Shown here in pieces: positions 6,571 to 17,046 of a stretch of 32,556 nucleotides of DNA. The DNA is from Gammaproteobacteria bacterium (GTDB taxonomy: Bacteria; Pseudomonadota; Gammaproteobacteria; Thiohalomonadales; Thiohalomonadaceae). The notes under the pieces are model-generated. The model made no database searches. It worked only from the letters and a program-made list of their open reading frames with translations, and had not been told where the DNA came from. Location of the stretch: assembly GCA_024709225.1 (NCBI GenBank), contig JANJXC010000062.1:1-32556 (forward strand). The letters run 5' to 3'. A program made the translations under genes and the position numbers. The first letter of the stretch is position 1, and each line of letters opens with the position of its first letter.

Positions 6571-8472
6571 ATGAGTGGATGGGAGCAGGACAAGGCGCGT
6601 GAGACCTATGGCATCCCGCACTGGAGCGGCGGTTATTTCGACGTCAATGGCGCGGGCCACCTCGTTGCGCGTCCCGACCGCAATCAGGCCGCCCCCGGCA
6701 TCGACTGCTACGAACTGGTAGGCAAGCTGCGTCAGGCGGGCCTCACCCTGCCGGTGCTGGTGCGCTTCACCGACATCCTGCGCGATCGCGTCGATGTGCT
6801 GTGTCACGCCTTTCAGCACGCCATGGTGGAGGACGATTACCGTGGCGGCTACACCGCCGTGTATCCCATCAAGGTCAACCAGCAGCGCAGCGTGGTGGAG
6901 GAGATCCTGCGCCACGGTGGTCGCCGCGTCGGTCTGGAGGCCGGTTCCAAGCCCGAGCTGCTGGCGGTGCTGGCGCTGTCCGATGCCGAGGGCGGCACCG
7001 TGGTGTGCAACGGCTACAAGGACCGCGAATATGTCCGCCTCGCCCTCATCGGCCTGCGCCTTGGCCTGCGCGTCTTCATCGTGGTGGAAAAGCTGTCTGA
7101 GCTGGAGCTGGTGATCGAGGAATCCCAGGCGCTCGGTATCGCGCCCCTGCTCGGCGTGCGCGTGCGCCTCGCCTCCATCGGCGCCGGCAAGTGGCAGAAC
7201 ACCGGCGGCGAGAAGGCCAAGTTCGGCCTGTCGGCGGCGCAGATCCTGCGCGTGGTGCAGCGTCTGCAGGAGGCCGACATGATCGGCGCCCTGCAGATGA
7301 TCCACTTCCACATGGGCTCGCAGGTGGCGAACATCCGCGATGTGCAGCGCAGCATGCGCGAGTGCGCGCGCCATTACGCCGAGCTGCGGGCGATGGACGT
7401 GGACATCCGTTACGTCGATGTGGGCGGCGGCCTCGGCATCGATTATGAGGGCAGCCGTTCGCGCAGCGATTGCTCGATGAATTATGGTGTGCAGGAATAT
7501 GCCAACGACGTGGTGCATGCGCTGTGGGAGATCTGCGAGGAGCAGAGCCTGCCGCACCCGCACATCATCACCGAATCCGGTCGCGCCATGACGGCGCACC
7601 ATGCCGCGCTGTTCACCCAGGTGATCGATCAGGAGCAGGCGCCGGCGCCGCGCGAGGTGCCGGCGGCGGCCGACGATGAGCCGCAGATCATTCACAATCT
7701 GTGGCAGGGCCTCATCAATGTGCGCGACGGCGGCAGCGCGCGCTCCTTGGTCGAGGCCTGGCACGACGCGGCGTACTGGCTGGCCGAGGCCCACGGCATG
7801 TACCAGCACGGCGTGATCACGCTGGAGCAGCGCGCGCGTATCGAAGAGCTGTATTTCGCCGTCTGCCAGCAGGTGCGCAGCCGCCTGCAGCCCGGCGTGC
7901 GCGCCCACCGCGAGGTGCTGGATGATTTGAACGAAAAGCTGGCCGACAAATATTTCTGCAACTTCTCGCTGTTCCAGTCCCTGCCCGACGCCTGGGGCAT
8001 CGATCAGGTGTTTCCGGTGTTGCCGCTGCACCGCCTGAACGAAGAACCGACGCGGCGCGCGGTGTTGCAGGACATCACCTGCGACTCCGATGGGCGCATC
8101 GATCACTACATCGATCACGACAGCCTGGAAACCACCCTGCCGGTGCATGCCCTGCGCCCCGGTGAGCCCTACGTGCTCGGGATCTTCCTGCTCGGCGCCT
8201 ATCAGGAGATCCTTGGCGACCTGCACAATCTGTTCGGCGACACCGATTCGGTGAACGTGGAGCTGTTGCCCGACGGCAGCTATCGGCTGTCGGCGCACCA
8301 GCAGGGCGATACGGTGGACAGGGTGCTGCGCTATGTGAATTTCGATACGCTGCTGTTGCGTGAGGCCTATCAGGCCAAACTGGATGCCGCCGACCTCAGC
8401 GGTGACGAACGAGCGCGCTATGCCGATGCCCTGGATGCCGGCCTGGCCGGTTATACCTATCTGGAAGAGTGA
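6571..8472 (+). CDS. speA: Biosynthetic arginine decarboxylase SpeA
   Basis: The 633-residue PLP enzyme converts arginine to agmatine, the first step of the agmatine route to putrescine. The start region (ETYGIPHWSGGYFDVNGAGH) is diagnostic of the family. The PLP lysine lies in YPIKVNQQ near residue 105. MIHFHMGSQ and the glycine loop DVGGGLGIDYEGS follow, as in the alanine-racemase-fold barrel, and ITESGRAMTAHHA precedes the C-terminal beta domain. I start at ATG 6571, where homology begins, and not at the upstream in-frame 6496; the ribosome site (GGCGGGA) is weak. It is divergent from speE. Genes for agmatine to putrescine (aguAB or speB) are not in the window. Confidence 0.96.
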   Translation: MSGWEQDKARETYGIPHWSGGYFDVNGAGHLVARPDRNQAAPGIDCYELVGKLRQAGLTLPVLVRFTDILRDRVDVLCHAFQHAMVEDDYRGGYTAVYPIKVNQQRSVVEEILRHGGRRVGLEAGSKPELLAVLALSDAEGGTVVCNGYKDREYVRLALIGLRLGLRVFIVVEKLSELELVIEESQALGIAPLLGVRVRLASIGAGKWQNTGGEKAKFGLSAAQILRVVQRLQEADMIGALQMIHFHMGSQVANIRDVQRSMRECARHYAELRAMDVDIRYVDVGGGLGIDYEGSRSRSDCSMNYGVQEYANDVVHALWEICEEQSLPHPHIITESGRAMTAHHAALFTQVIDQEQAPAPREVPAAADDEPQIIHNLWQGLINVRDGGSARSLVEAWHDAAYWLAEAHGMYQHGVITLEQRARIEELYFAVCQQVRSRLQPGVRAHREVLDDLNEKLADKYFCNFSLFQSLPDAWGIDQVFPVLPLHRLNEEPTRRAVLQDITCDSDGRIDHYIDHDSLETTLPVHALRPGEPYVLGIFLLGAYQEILGDLHNLFGDTDSVNVELLPDGSYRLSAHQQGDTVDRVLRYVNFDTLLLREAYQAKLDAADLSGDERARYADALDAGLAGYTYLEE

Positions 8473-8474
8473 CG

Positions 8475-8984
8475 ATGGCCGAACCCGTACGCAAATTCAT
8501 GGCGGCCGATGCCGTGGCCTATGTCGACACCTACCGGCGCCTGATCATGAATACGCCCGGCGATATCACCGCCGCCAAGGAACGGCTGGAGGCGCGCATG
8601 CTGGAGATGAATCTGGTGCCGTCGCGGCTCTATGCGGAGTTGCGTGCCCATGAGCATGCCTGCAATTTCGTGCTGAAGAAACAGGAGCCGGGCATGGTGG
8701 TGTTGGGCGATGCCAAGGAGGAGGGCGACGGCGCGGCCGTCGCGGTCGCGCGCGACGACGAACGGCGCCAGCTGGAGGAAGAGGCGGCCGATCTGCGGCG
8801 CAAGCTGCGTGCGGCGGCGCAGCAGCAGCATGAACTGGAGACGGAGCTGGTGGTGCAGAGCCAGGAGGTCGGCCGGCTGAAGCGCAAGCTGGCGCAGACC
8901 TACAATTCGGTGGCCGTCGGCGGCGTGGCGGTCATTGTGGTGCTGCTGGTGCTGTTCGGCATCATCGCCTTCCGCGGCGGCTGA
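8475..8984 (+). CDS. Tail-anchored coiled-coil protein of unknown function
   Basis: The product of about 169 residues has a helical N-terminal part (residues 1-75), a strongly charged coiled coil (about 90-140: DDERRQLEEEAADLRRKLRAAAQQQHELETEL) and one C-terminal membrane helix (VAVGGVAVIVVLLVLFGIIAF) ending in RGG. This is a tail-anchor layout with the bulk in the cytoplasm. ATG 8475 lies 2 bases after the speA stop; a GTG at 8469 overlapping that stop is also possible. Either way it should be coexpressed with speA. I do not recognise the family and see no catalytic motif. Confidence 0.8.
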   Translation: MAEPVRKFMAADAVAYVDTYRRLIMNTPGDITAAKERLEARMLEMNLVPSRLYAELRAHEHACNFVLKKQEPGMVVLGDAKEEGDGAAVAVARDDERRQLEEEAADLRRKLRAAAQQQHELETELVVQSQEVGRLKRKLAQTYNSVAVGGVAVIVVLLVLFGIIAFRGG

Positions 8985-9026
8985 ACGCCGAGTCAAAGGC
9001 CTTCAACGCAAAGTTTCCATTGCATT

Positions 9027-9098
9027 TGTAGGAGCGGCTCTGCCGCGACAAGGTGCGTAGTACTGTCCGACGCCTTATCGCGGCAGAGCCGCTCCTAC
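9027..9098. repeat. REPIN copy A (two inverted TGTAGGAGC REP units)
   Basis: REP 9027-9048 opens TGTAGGAGC, has the stem GCGGC-TCT-GCCGC and ends GCGA. The inverse unit is 9078-9098. A 29-base spacer with AAGG/CCTT at its ends separates them. The layout matches Pseudomonas-type REPINs. It lies between convergent genes and could fold into one long hairpin. Confidence 0.85.
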
Positions 9099-9131
9099 TG
9101 CAAGATAATTCGTGTTGCCAGGGTTTTCCCG

Positions 9132-11153
9132 TTACACCTGGAATACCGCCACCATGCCGTTCAGCTCCTCGGCCAGGCGCGCCAGCTCGGTGCTGGAGGA
9201 GGCGGTCTGGGTGGAGGCGGCGGCATTCTGATCCGACACCTGGGCGATCTGCGTTACGTTGCGGTTGATCTCCTCGGCCACCGTGGACTGTTCCTCGGCG
9301 GCGCTGGCGATCTGCGCGCTCATGTCGGCGATGGTGGCGATGGAGCGGGTGATGGAGTCCAGCGCCTCGCCGGCGCGGGCCGCCATGGACACGCCCTCTT
9401 CGGTCTTGACCTCGCTGGCCTCCATGGCCTGCACCGCGGTCCGCGCCCCGGCCTGCAGGCGTTCGATCATCGCCTGGATCTCCTGCGTCGACTGCTGGGT
9501 GCGGCCCGCCAGGGTGCGCACCTCGTCGGCCACTACCGCAAAGCCGCGGCCCTGTTCGCCGGCGCGCGCCGCCTCGATGGCCGCATTGAGGGCGAGCAGG
9601 TTGGTCTGTTCGGCGATGGTGCGGATCACGTCCAGCACCTTGCCGATCTCCTGGCTGTCGTCGCCCAGCTTGCGCACGGCACCGGCGGCGCTGCGGATCT
9701 CCTCGGCCAGCGAGTTGATGGTCTTCACCGTGTCGCGCACCACGCCGTGGCCGGTGTGTGACTCCTGCTGGGCGTTGCGCGTGGCATCGGAGGTGGAGGC
9801 CGCGCTGCGCGCCACTTCCTGCACCGTGGCGCTCATCTGGTTCACCGCCGTGGCGACCTGATCGGTCTGCGCCAGCTGTTCGTTGATGCCGACGTTGGTC
9901 TGCTCACTCACGGCGGACAGTTCCTCCGCCGCGGTGGCCACCTGATGGGTGGAGCGCAGCACGTTGCCCACCAGTTCGCGGAAGCGGCTGCCCATGGCGT
10001 TGATCTGATCGGCGATGTGGCGGATTTCATCACGCGTCTCCAGCGACAGCTGTACGGTGAGGTCGCCGCCGGCCATGCGCTGGATGGCGTGCTTCAGCTC
10101 CGCGATGGAGCGCAGCACGGCCATGTAGAAGGCGGAGAAGATATACACCATCGCCAGCAGCACAGTGAGCATCACCGCCAGCGTCAGGGTCTTGAGGCTG
10201 TTGTAGTCGGCGATGCGCTGCGTCAGCAGCTGGTCCAGGGTGGGGACGATGATGTCGAACAGCCCGAATACGTCGTTGATGGCGTTGGTACTCTGCTCGA
10301 AGATCTCCGCGGCGGTGACGCTGACCTGATCCTTTTCCAGCATGCCGTTGATCAGGCGCGCGTAACTGGCCACGGTGCTGGTGGCGGCCGCACCGGGCCG
10401 TTGCAGCTTGGCGGCCAGGGCGGGATTTTCGCGCTGGGCGGTTTCGAGGTTGTAGGCCATGGCCTTTTCCGCCTCGCGGATGCGGTCGACGCGGATCGCC
10501 AGCTGGGCCCAGGACTGCGGCGTGAAGCTGCCCTTGGCCGCGACGCCGGAACCAATGGCGCGCGACTGGCCCATGCCCTCGGTCAGCGCCGGCAGGCGGG
10601 CCACCATCAGGTCCATGAGGTAGTAGCTGTCCAGCTCCGGGTCGAGGATCAGGTTGGAGCTGTCGGCGACATAGGTGATGAAGTCGCGCAGGCCCTCGAT
10701 GATCGCGGTATGGCGCTCGAAGCTCTGCGGCGCGGTGTAACTGGTCACCTCGCGCTTCAGGGCGGACCAGTCGCGCTCCAGGGTGGCGAGCTTGTCGCCG
10801 GTCTTGAGCGCGCTGCCGAGGCGGTTGTCCACGCTGCGCAGGGTGGCGAACTGGCTGTCGATGGCCGACTGGCGCTCCATCATGCGCTCGCGGAAGCTGG
10901 CGTCGCCATTGAGGAAGGCTGCGCTCATGCCGCGGTGCTGCTGGATGTCGGCGATGGGCTTGCGCAGCTGGGCGATGTATTCGACGCCGAGCCTTTCCTG
11001 TTCCATGAAACGGATGCGCTGGTTGACCTCGTCGATGAGGAAATAACCCATCACGACCAGCGGTGCCAGAAAGATCACGCCGATGAGCAGGAACTTGTGC
11101 GGATAACGCAGACGATTGAGCAGCCCGATGCCGGGCTTGAACACCATGTTCAT
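9132..11153 (-). CDS. Methyl-accepting chemotaxis protein
   Basis: The 673-residue transmembrane chemoreceptor has a first membrane helix at about residues 21-41 and an all-helical periplasmic sensor of about 280 residues, starting [18 protein letters not shown], which resembles nitrate-sensor-like helical bundles. A second helix (about 325-347) is followed by a HAMP domain ([14 protein letters not shown]) and a full signalling domain. The highly conserved hairpin tip ([20 protein letters not shown], then [21 protein letters not shown]) is intact, so it should couple to CheA/CheW. There is no C-terminal CheR-docking pentapeptide. Start 11153 follows GGGGGG. No other chemotaxis gene is nearby. 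The ligand is unknown. Confidence 0.95.
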   Translation of the reverse strand: MNMVFKPGIGLLNRLRYPHKFLLIGVIFLAPLVVMGYFLIDEVNQRIRFMEQERLGVEYIAQLRKPIADIQQHRGMSAAFLNGDASFRERMMERQSAIDSQFATLRSVDNRLGSALKTGDKLATLERDWSALKREVTSYTAPQSFERHTAIIEGLRDFITYVADSSNLILDPELDSYYLMDLMVARLPALTEGMGQSRAIGSGVAAKGSFTPQSWAQLAIRVDRIREAEKAMAYNLETAQRENPALAAKLQRPGAAATSTVASYARLINGMLEKDQVSVTAAEIFEQSTNAINDVFGLFDIIVPTLDQLLTQRIADYNSLKTLTLAVMLTVLLAMVYIFSAFYMAVLRSIAELKHAIQRMAGGDLTVQLSLETRDEIRHIADQINAMGSRFRELVGNVLRSTHQVATAAEELSAVSEQTNVGINEQLAQTDQVATAVNQMSATVQEVARSAASTSDATRNAQQESHTGHGVVRDTVKTINSLAEEIRSAAGAVRKLGDDSQEIGKVLDVIRTIAEQTNLLALNAAIEAARAGEQGRGFAVVADEVRTLAGRTQQSTQEIQAMIERLQAGARTAVQAMEASEVKTEEGVSMAARAGEALDSITRSIATIADMSAQIASAAEEQSTVAEEINRNVTQIAQVSDQNAAASTQTASSSTELARLAEELNGMVAVFQV

Positions 11154-11228
11154 AATCTTTCCCCCCTGAAATCTACGGCGCCGGTGGCGGCGTCAGCCCT
11201 GATTACCCGAATGAGGTACGTCTTCTGG

Positions 11229-11255
11229 TGGACGGCCGGGTAAGCGGAATCTTTA
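11229..11255 (-). promoter_or_regulatory. Candidate sigma-28 (FliA) promoter for the chemoreceptor
   Basis: Read on the minus strand, TAAAGATT (11255-11248), an 11-base spacer and GCCGTCCA (11236-11229) resemble the flagellar sigma-28 pattern TAAAGTTT-N11-GCCGATAA (7 of 8 and 5 of 8). It lies about 75 bp before the chemoreceptor start. The 237-bp gap also holds the stem-loop at 11363-11391. Confidence 0.45.
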
Positions 11256-11362
11256 TAGTACCGTTAAGGAATAGGGACAAGGGGAAAAACTTGGCAAATG
11301 CCGGTAAATTATTGATTGGCCGGTGAGAAAGCAGGTGATCCTGCAAAACTGTGATGGAGTTC

Positions 11363-11391
11363 ACGCCGACGGGCCAGCCACCCGTCGGCGT
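11363..11391. terminator. Stem-loop at the end of the SPOR gene
   Basis: An 11-bp perfect stem (ACGCCGACGGG / CCCGTCGGCGT) with a 7-base loop begins at the SPOR-gene stop codon. On the minus strand it is not followed by a T-run, so termination may be Rho-assisted, or the element may protect the mRNA end. Confidence 0.55.
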
Positions 11392-11996
11392 CAGCTCTTT
11401 TCCCGCAGCAACATGAAGGGAATATCGTTCTGGCGCAGGGTGTTGCGCACCTGGTCCAGGCGGCTCAGGTCGCTGATGGGGCCTATGCGCACGCGGTGCA
11501 GGGTGTTGTTGTCGATGGTGATCACCTGGATGGCGGAGACCAGGCCGAGCAGGGCCAGCTCCGCCTTGCGCGCATCGGCGTCCTTCAGGGTGCGGAAGGC
11601 GCCCACCTGCACCACGTAGCTGCCGGGGGCGACCGGGGTGGGCGGCAGGCCGGCCGCTGTCGGCTCGCTGTCGGGGACCGGCACTTCCATCTCCGGCAGC
11701 AGGGTGTAGAAGTCGTAGGCGATGCCCTTGCGCTCTTCCGGGGCCGCCGGCGCCTTGGGCGGCGTTTCCTTCTTCACGCTGCGCGTGTCCTTGGGCGCGG
11801 CCTTGGCGGGGGCGGTCTTTTCCACCGCGTTCCTGGCGGGGGCCGGCTTGGCCGGCATCTTGTCCAGCCAGATCAGGAAGGCGACCAGCAGGCCGACGGC
11901 CAGGCCGGCCAGCAGCCAGACCCAGCCGGGCAGGCCGCCCTTGCGGGCCGGGGCGCGCTTCGCCGGCGCCCGTTTCTTGTAGTCGCGGGTGGCCAT
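11391..11996 (-). CDS. SPOR-domain cell-division-type protein (FtsN-like layout)
   Basis: The 201-residue product has a short basic cytoplasmic N-terminus (TRDYKKRAPAKRAPARKGG), one membrane helix (WVWLLAGLAVGLLVAFLIW), a flexible Ala/Pro/Lys-rich linker, and a C-terminal SPOR domain from about residue 125 (YVVQVGAFRTLKDADARKAELALLG through VRIGPISDL to the end). SPOR domains bind denuded peptidoglycan at the septum, so a division or envelope role is likely. The layout and position right after argS are typical of FtsN-like proteins in gammaproteobacteria. The start is 4 bp past the argS stop, so the two are one transcription unit. FtsN identity itself is not proven. Confidence 0.92.
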   Translation of the reverse strand: MATRDYKKRAPAKRAPARKGGLPGWVWLLAGLAVGLLVAFLIWLDKMPAKPAPARNAVEKTAPAKAAPKDTRSVKKETPPKAPAAPEERKGIAYDFYTLLPEMEVPVPDSEPTAAGLPPTPVAPGSYVVQVGAFRTLKDADARKAELALLGLVSAIQVITIDNNTLHRVRIGPISDLSRLDQVRNTLRQNDIPFMLLREKS

Positions 11997-12000
11997 GTAC

Positions 12001-13761
12001 TTACATGGTCTCCGGAGCGGACACGCCGAGCAGGGACAGACCGTTGTGCAGCACTTGGCGCACGGCGCTGATCAGGGCCAGGCGCGCATCGCGCAGGCCG
12101 CTGTCGTCCACCAGGAACTGGTGGGCGTTGTAGTAGGTGTGGAAGCCGTTGGCCAGCTCGCGCAGGTAATGGGCCAGCTGGTGCGGCTCGTGGCTGAGGG
12201 CCGCGGACTCCAGCACCTCGGGGTAACGGGTCAGCGCCTGGATCAGTTCCTGTTCGTGCGACTCGGCGAGCAGGTGCAGGTGCTTCAGCCCCGCCGCCTG
12301 GTCGTAGGACAGGCCCTTCTCGCCCAGCTGGCGCATCACCGAACAGACGCGGGCATGGGCGTAGTGGATGTAGTACACCGGATTGTCGGCGCTCTGCGAC
12401 TTGGCGAGGTCCAGGTCGAAGTCCATGTGCTGCTCGCACTTGCGCAGCACGTAGAAGAAGCGCGCCGCGTCGTTGCCCACCTCGTCGCGCAGCTCGCGCA
12501 GGGTGACGAAGGAGCCGGAGCGGGTGGACATCTGCACCCGCTCGCCGCCGCGGTAGAGGATGGCGAACTGCACCAGCAGCACGTCCAGCTTGGACGGGTC
12601 GTCGCCCATGGCGCTGAGGGCGGCCTTCACCCGCGGCACGTAGCCGTGGTGGTCGGCGCCCCACACGTCGATGACGCGCTCGAAGCCGCGCTCCAGTTTT
12701 TCCATGTGGTAGGCGATGTCCGAGGCGAAGTAGGTCTTCACGCCGTTGTCGCGTACCACCACGCGGTCCTTCTCGTCGCCGAAGGCGGTGGAGCGGAACC
12801 ACAGCGCACCCTCCTGTTCGTAGACGTGGCCGGCGGCCTGCAGGCGACGGATCGCCTCGTCCACCTTGCCGCTCTCCACCAGGGTGCGCTCCGAATACCA
12901 CTCCTCGTAGGCGACGCCGAATTCCTCCAGGTCCTGGCGGATGTCGGCCAGGATCACGTTGAGGCCGAGGTCGAACACCTGGCGGTAGGCCTCGGCGCCG
13001 AGCAGCTCCTTGGCGCGGGCGATCAGCTCGTCGATGTGAATTTCCTTGTCGCCGCCGGCGGGCTCGTCGGGGGAGATGTCCTGGAATACCGCACTGGCGG
13101 GCCGGCGGAAGGCATCGCCGTTGTCGCGGTGCAGGGTGGCGGCGATGTCCCACACGTAGTCGCCCTTGTAGCCGTTGACCGGGAAGGGGATGGTCTCGCC
13201 GCACAGGTCGAGATAGCGCAGCCACACCGAGGTGCCGAGGATGTCCATCTGGCGCCCGGCATCGTTGACGTAGTACTCGCGGTGTACGTTGAAGCCGACG
13301 GCGGCCAGCAGGTCGGCGACGGTGGCGCCGTAGGCCGCGCCGCGGCCGTGGCCCACGTGCAGCGGACCGGTGGGATTGGCGGAGACAAATTCCACCTGCA
13401 CACGCTTGCCGTTACCCAGGGTGGAGCGGCCGAAGGCCTCGCCGCGCTCCAGCACCTCGCCCACCACGGCGGTGAAGGCCGCCGGGCTCATGAAGAAGTT
13501 GATGAAGCCGGGGCCGGCGATCTCCACCTTGCTCACCTTCGCGGAGGCCGGCAGCGCGCCGGTGATCAGTTCCGCCAGCTCGCGCGGCTTGCGCTTCGCG
13601 CTCTTCGCCAGCGGCATCGCGACGTTGCAGGCGAAGTCGCCGTGGCTCTTGTCGCGGGTGTGCTCGATGACGATGGCCTCGGGCAGCGCGCAGTCCAGCG
13701 TGCCGTTGGCGCGCAGGGTGTCGAGGGCGGCGGTGATGAGCTGTTGCAGGTGGTGTTTCAT
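12001..13761 (-). CDS. argS: Arginyl-tRNA synthetase ArgS
   Basis: The 586-residue class I synthetase charges tRNA-Arg. It shows the N-terminal Add1 domain ([23 protein letters not shown]), the HIGH-type signature in [15 protein letters not shown], the catalytic-core segment [11 protein letters not shown], the KMSK-equivalent loop [13 protein letters not shown] (with the usual ArgS departure from KMSKS) and a DALR-type C-terminal anticodon domain ending [10 protein letters not shown]. The reading frame runs on upstream, but ATG 13761 ([13 protein letters not shown]) matches the family start and length (E. coli 577). About 100 bp separate it from ybbP upstream on the same strand; the SPOR gene follows 4 bp downstream. 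Confidence 0.97.
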   Translation of the reverse strand: MKHHLQQLITAALDTLRANGTLDCALPEAIVIEHTRDKSHGDFACNVAMPLAKSAKRKPRELAELITGALPASAKVSKVEIAGPGFINFFMSPAAFTAVVGEVLERGEAFGRSTLGNGKRVQVEFVSANPTGPLHVGHGRGAAYGATVADLLAAVGFNVHREYYVNDAGRQMDILGTSVWLRYLDLCGETIPFPVNGYKGDYVWDIAATLHRDNGDAFRRPASAVFQDISPDEPAGGDKEIHIDELIARAKELLGAEAYRQVFDLGLNVILADIRQDLEEFGVAYEEWYSERTLVESGKVDEAIRRLQAAGHVYEQEGALWFRSTAFGDEKDRVVVRDNGVKTYFASDIAYHMEKLERGFERVIDVWGADHHGYVPRVKAALSAMGDDPSKLDVLLVQFAILYRGGERVQMSTRSGSFVTLRELRDEVGNDAARFFYVLRKCEQHMDFDLDLAKSQSADNPVYYIHYAHARVCSVMRQLGEKGLSYDQAAGLKHLHLLAESHEQELIQALTRYPEVLESAALSHEPHQLAHYLRELANGFHTYYNAHQFLVDDSGLRDARLALISAVRQVLHNGLSLLGVSAPETM

Positions 13762-13865
13762 GGGGTCAGATACAGGCGCAAAGGGGCAAAGAGAAAAGGG
13801 CATGCATGGGAATGTACCGGCGCGGGAAGTATACAGGTTCGCCGCCGCGTTTTCCCCTTCTCCCG

Positions 13866-16355
13866 CTACAGCGCGCGCAGCACCGCGAGCGGGCTGCGGC
13901 GCACCACGTGGCGCGTGCCCCAGTAGCCGGCGGCGCCGATGAGCAGCGCGCCGAGCGGCGGCAGCAGGAGCCACAGCGGCCACTTGAAGGCATAGTCGAG
14001 CTGGAACACGCGGCTGTACAGCTGCCAGGCGATCAGTTCGCTGCCGGCCGCGGCGAACAGTCCGGCGAGCAGGCCGAGCAGGGCATATTCGGCCAGGTGG
14101 CCGGCGCGCAACTGGTAGCGGCTGGCGCCCAGCGTGCGCAGCAGCGCCCCCTCGTACAGGCGCTCGTCCAGGCTGGCCTGCAGGGCGGCGTAGAGCACGG
14201 CAAAACCGGCCAGCAGGACGAAGATCAGCACGTACTCCACCGCCAGCGTCACCTGCTCCATGATGCGGCGCACCTGTTCCATCAGCCGCTCCAGATCGAT
14301 CACCGTCACCGCGGGGAAGTCGCGCGCCATCTGCGCCATCGCCGCCCGCTGCCCAGGCGCGGCATACAGGCTGGTCATCCAGGTGGCGGGCTGGGCGTCC
14401 AGCACGCCGGGCGGAAAGATGACGAAGAAATTGGGCTTGAAGGAGTCCCACTTCACCGTGCGCAGGCTGGCCACGCGCGCCGCCAGCTCGCTGCCGCCGA
14501 AGTTGAACAGCAGCGTATCGCCCACCTGCGCGCCGAGCCGCTGCGCCAGTTTCACCTCCAGCGACACCAGCGCCTGGCCGGCGTCCTGCGCATCCCACCA
14601 GCGGCCGGCGACGATGGCGTTGTCGGCCTGCAGGGTGGCGCTCCAGGTGAGGTTCAGTTCGCGGTTCACCGCGCCGCCGTCGTCGCCCGGCGCCAGCACC
14701 TGTTCCACCGGCGTGCCGTTGACCGCGGTGAGGCGGCCGCGCACCAGCGGATAGAGCTGGGCGCTGTCGATGCGGTGTTCACGCAGAAAACCCGCGAAGC
14801 GTTCCACCTCGGCCGGCAGCACGTTGACCACGAAATGATTGGGCGCCCGTTCCGGCAGCTGCGCCTGCCAGGTGGCGAGCAGGTCGTTGCGCAGCAGGGC
14901 GATGAGGGCCATGGCCATCAGGGTCAGGCCGAAGGCGAGGATCTGGCCGCTGGCCGTCCACGGCCGGCGCCACAGATTGTTGAGGCCATAGCGCCAGGCC
15001 ACCCCGGCGCCGTGGCGCAGGGCGCGGCTGGCGCGCAGCAGCAGCCAGGCCAGCACGCCGAGCAGCAGCAGCGCCGCCAGCGTGCCGCCCAGCACGCTGA
15101 GGGTGAGGGTGGTGCTGCCGGTGTAGCGCCCCATCAGCAGGGTCATGGCGCCGATGGCGGCGCCGTACACCAGCCAGGCGCGTAGCGGCATGGGGGTGAG
15201 GTCGCGGCGCAGCACGCGCAGGGCCGGCACCTGGCGCAGGCGCAGGATCGGCGGCAGGGCGAAGCCGGCCAGCACCACCAGGCCGGTGAGCAGGCCGAGC
15301 AGCGCCGGCAGGAGACCGGGCGGCGGCAGCCGCACCGGCAGCAGCTCATGCAGCAGGGCAAACAGCCCGGCCTGCACCGCGGCGCCGATGGCGACACCCA
15401 GACCGCTGCCGAGCAGGCCGAGCAGCAGCAGCTGCGGCAGATACAGGGCGAGGATGTCGCGCTGGCTGGCGCCGAGACAGCGCAGCATGGCGCTGACGTC
15501 GAAGTGGCGCTCGCTGTAGCGGCGCGCGCCCATGGCGATGGCGACGCCGGCCAGCAGCACGGCGGTGAGGCTGGCGAGGCCGAGATAACGCTCGGCCCGC
15601 TCCAGCGCCGCACCCACCGTGGGGCGGTCCTCGCGCACATCCACCAGGCGATGGCTGGGCTCCAGCTGCGGCGTGAGCCACTGCTTGTAGCGCGCCAGCG
15701 CCGTCAGCTCGCCGGCGAACAGGTAGTTGCGGCTCACGCGGCTGCCCACGCCGAGGATGCCGGCGCGCTCCACATCGCTATGGTTCACCAGCAGGCGCGG
15801 CGCCAGGGCGGCGAAGTTGCCGCCGGCGCCCGGCTCGAAGGCGACGATCTGCGTCACCTTCAGCTCGATGTCGCCGAGGGCGAGGGTCTCGCCCACCTCC
15901 ATGCCGAGCAGCGGCAGCAGCCGCGCCTCCGCCCACGCCTCGCCGGGCGGCGGGATGCGGCGGCTGTCGCGCTCCGCGCCGTAGGGTGCGTCGCTGATGC
16001 GCAGGCTGCCGCGCAGCGGATAACCGTCGGCCACCGCCTTGATGCCGGCGAGGCGCATCTCCGCGCCGTGCAGCACCATGCTGGGAAATTCCAGCGTCTC
16101 GCCGTGGCGCAGGCCCAACTGCTCCGCCTGCTTCAGCCAGGCCTCGCTGATCGGTCGCGGCGCGCGCAGGATCAGATCGGCGCCGAGCAGCTCCGCCGAC
16201 TGGCTGCCCATGGCGCGTTGCAGGCGATCGGTGAAGAAACCGATGGCCGAGGTGGCGCCCACGGCGATCACCAGGGCCGCGAACAGGATGCGCAGTTCTC
16301 CGGCGCGCCAGTCGCGCAGCAGGAGACGCCAGGCCAGCTTGAGTCGGTGCGGCAT
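13866..16355 (-). CDS. ybbP: ABC transporter permease, YbbP type (FtsX-like, two repeats)
   Basis: The 829-residue membrane protein has an N-terminal helix ([18 protein letters not shown]), a large periplasmic domain (about residues 45-255), then groups of membrane helices flanking a second periplasmic domain (about 490-690), and ends with three FtsX-type helices. This two-repeat, about ten-helix layout is that of YbbP/MacB-superfamily permeases, which act mechanically on the envelope and do not move solutes through a pore. Start ATG 16355 has AAGGA at a good distance and lies 4 bp after the ybbA stop; starts at 16376 or 16397 would overlap ybbA. The substrate is unknown. Confidence 0.92.
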   Translation of the reverse strand: MPHRLKLAWRLLLRDWRAGELRILFAALVIAVGATSAIGFFTDRLQRAMGSQSAELLGADLILRAPRPISEAWLKQAEQLGLRHGETLEFPSMVLHGAEMRLAGIKAVADGYPLRGSLRISDAPYGAERDSRRIPPPGEAWAEARLLPLLGMEVGETLALGDIELKVTQIVAFEPGAGGNFAALAPRLLVNHSDVERAGILGVGSRVSRNYLFAGELTALARYKQWLTPQLEPSHRLVDVREDRPTVGAALERAERYLGLASLTAVLLAGVAIAMGARRYSERHFDVSAMLRCLGASQRDILALYLPQLLLLGLLGSGLGVAIGAAVQAGLFALLHELLPVRLPPPGLLPALLGLLTGLVVLAGFALPPILRLRQVPALRVLRRDLTPMPLRAWLVYGAAIGAMTLLMGRYTGSTTLTLSVLGGTLAALLLLGVLAWLLLRASRALRHGAGVAWRYGLNNLWRRPWTASGQILAFGLTLMAMALIALLRNDLLATWQAQLPERAPNHFVVNVLPAEVERFAGFLREHRIDSAQLYPLVRGRLTAVNGTPVEQVLAPGDDGGAVNRELNLTWSATLQADNAIVAGRWWDAQDAGQALVSLEVKLAQRLGAQVGDTLLFNFGGSELAARVASLRTVKWDSFKPNFFVIFPPGVLDAQPATWMTSLYAAPGQRAAMAQMARDFPAVTVIDLERLMEQVRRIMEQVTLAVEYVLIFVLLAGFAVLYAALQASLDERLYEGALLRTLGASRYQLRAGHLAEYALLGLLAGLFAAAGSELIAWQLYSRVFQLDYAFKWPLWLLLPPLGALLIGAAGYWGTRHVVRRSPLAVLRAL

Positions 16356-16359
16356 GACG

Positions 16360-17046
16360 TTAATCCTTGCGCTCATCGGCCACCACGCGGCCGGCATCCA
16401 GGTGCAGGCGGCGGCCGCAGCGGGCGGCCAGCTTGTCGTCGTGGGTGACCAGGATCAGGGTGGTGCCCTGTTCGGCGTTGAGCGCGAACAGCAGGTCGAT
16501 GATGCGTCCACCGGTGGCGGCGTCGAGGTTGCCGGTGGGCTCGTCGGCGAACAGCAGGGCCGGGCCGATGGCGAAGGCGCGGGCGATGGCGACGCGCTGC
16601 TGCTCGCCGCCGGACAGTTGCTTGGGATAGTGATCGAGGCGCTGGCCGAGGCCGACACGCTCCAGCAGGGCAGTGGCCTGCGCCATGGCGGCGGGATTGC
16701 CGGCCAGCTCCAGCGGCAGCATCACGTTCTCCAGCGCGGTGAGGCCGGGCAGCAGCTGGAAGGTCTGGAACACGAAGCCCACCTTCTGCCCGCGCAGGCG
16801 CGCGCGGCCGTCCTCGTCCAGCGCATTCAGCTCCTCGCCGGCCAGCCGGATGCGCCCGCTGCTGGGCAGGTCGAGACCGGCGAGCAGGCCGAGCAGGGTG
16901 GACTTGCCCGAGCCGGACACGCCGACGATGGCCAGGCTCTCGCCGGCGGCGACGCTGAAGCTCACGTCCTGCAGGATGGTGAGCGTGCCGCTCGCCACCG
17001 CCACTTGCTTGCCCACCTGCTCGGCGGAGACAATCGTTTCCATCAT
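16360..17046 (-). CDS. ybbA: ABC transporter ATPase, YbbA (LolD-like) type
   Basis: The cytoplasmic ATPase of about 228 residues has Walker A GVSGSGKST, Q-loop VFQTFQLLP, signature LSGGEQQRVAIARA, Walker B LLFADEPTGNLD and H-loop VTHDD. These are the marks of the LolD/MacB/YbbA group that drives FtsX-type permeases, and ybbP follows 4 bp later. The start is ambiguous. ATG 17046 (with a second ATG at 17043) has GGAA at a good distance, whereas 17079 would overlap tesA by 35 bp, much like the tesA/ybbA overlap in E. coli. The same gene trio, tesA<>ybbA-ybbP, is found in E. coli. Confidence 0.93.
   Translation of the reverse strand: MMETIVSAEQVGKQVAVASGTLTILQDVSFSVAAGESLAIVGVSGSGKSTLLGLLAGLDLPSSGRIRLAGEELNALDEDGRARLRGQKVGFVFQTFQLLPGLTALENVMLPLELAGNPAAMAQATALLERVGLGQRLDHYPKQLSGGEQQRVAIARAFAIGPALLFADEPTGNLDAATGGRIIDLLFALNAEQGTTLILVTHDDKLAARCGRRLHLDAGRVVADERKD

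Noticed and set aside
6412..8298. Long open frame (628 codons) on the minus strand over speA
   Set aside because: It is antisense to a textbook SpeA, is His/Gln/Arg-rich low-complexity sequence and has no family features. It arises from high GC.
11989..13926. Long open frame (645 codons) on the plus strand over argS
   Set aside because: It is antisense to ArgS with all its motifs; the composition is that of a GC-driven shadow frame.
13762..14598. Upstream extension of the argS frame
   Set aside because: It runs through ybbP on the same strand in another frame. ArgS homology and normal length begin at 13761.
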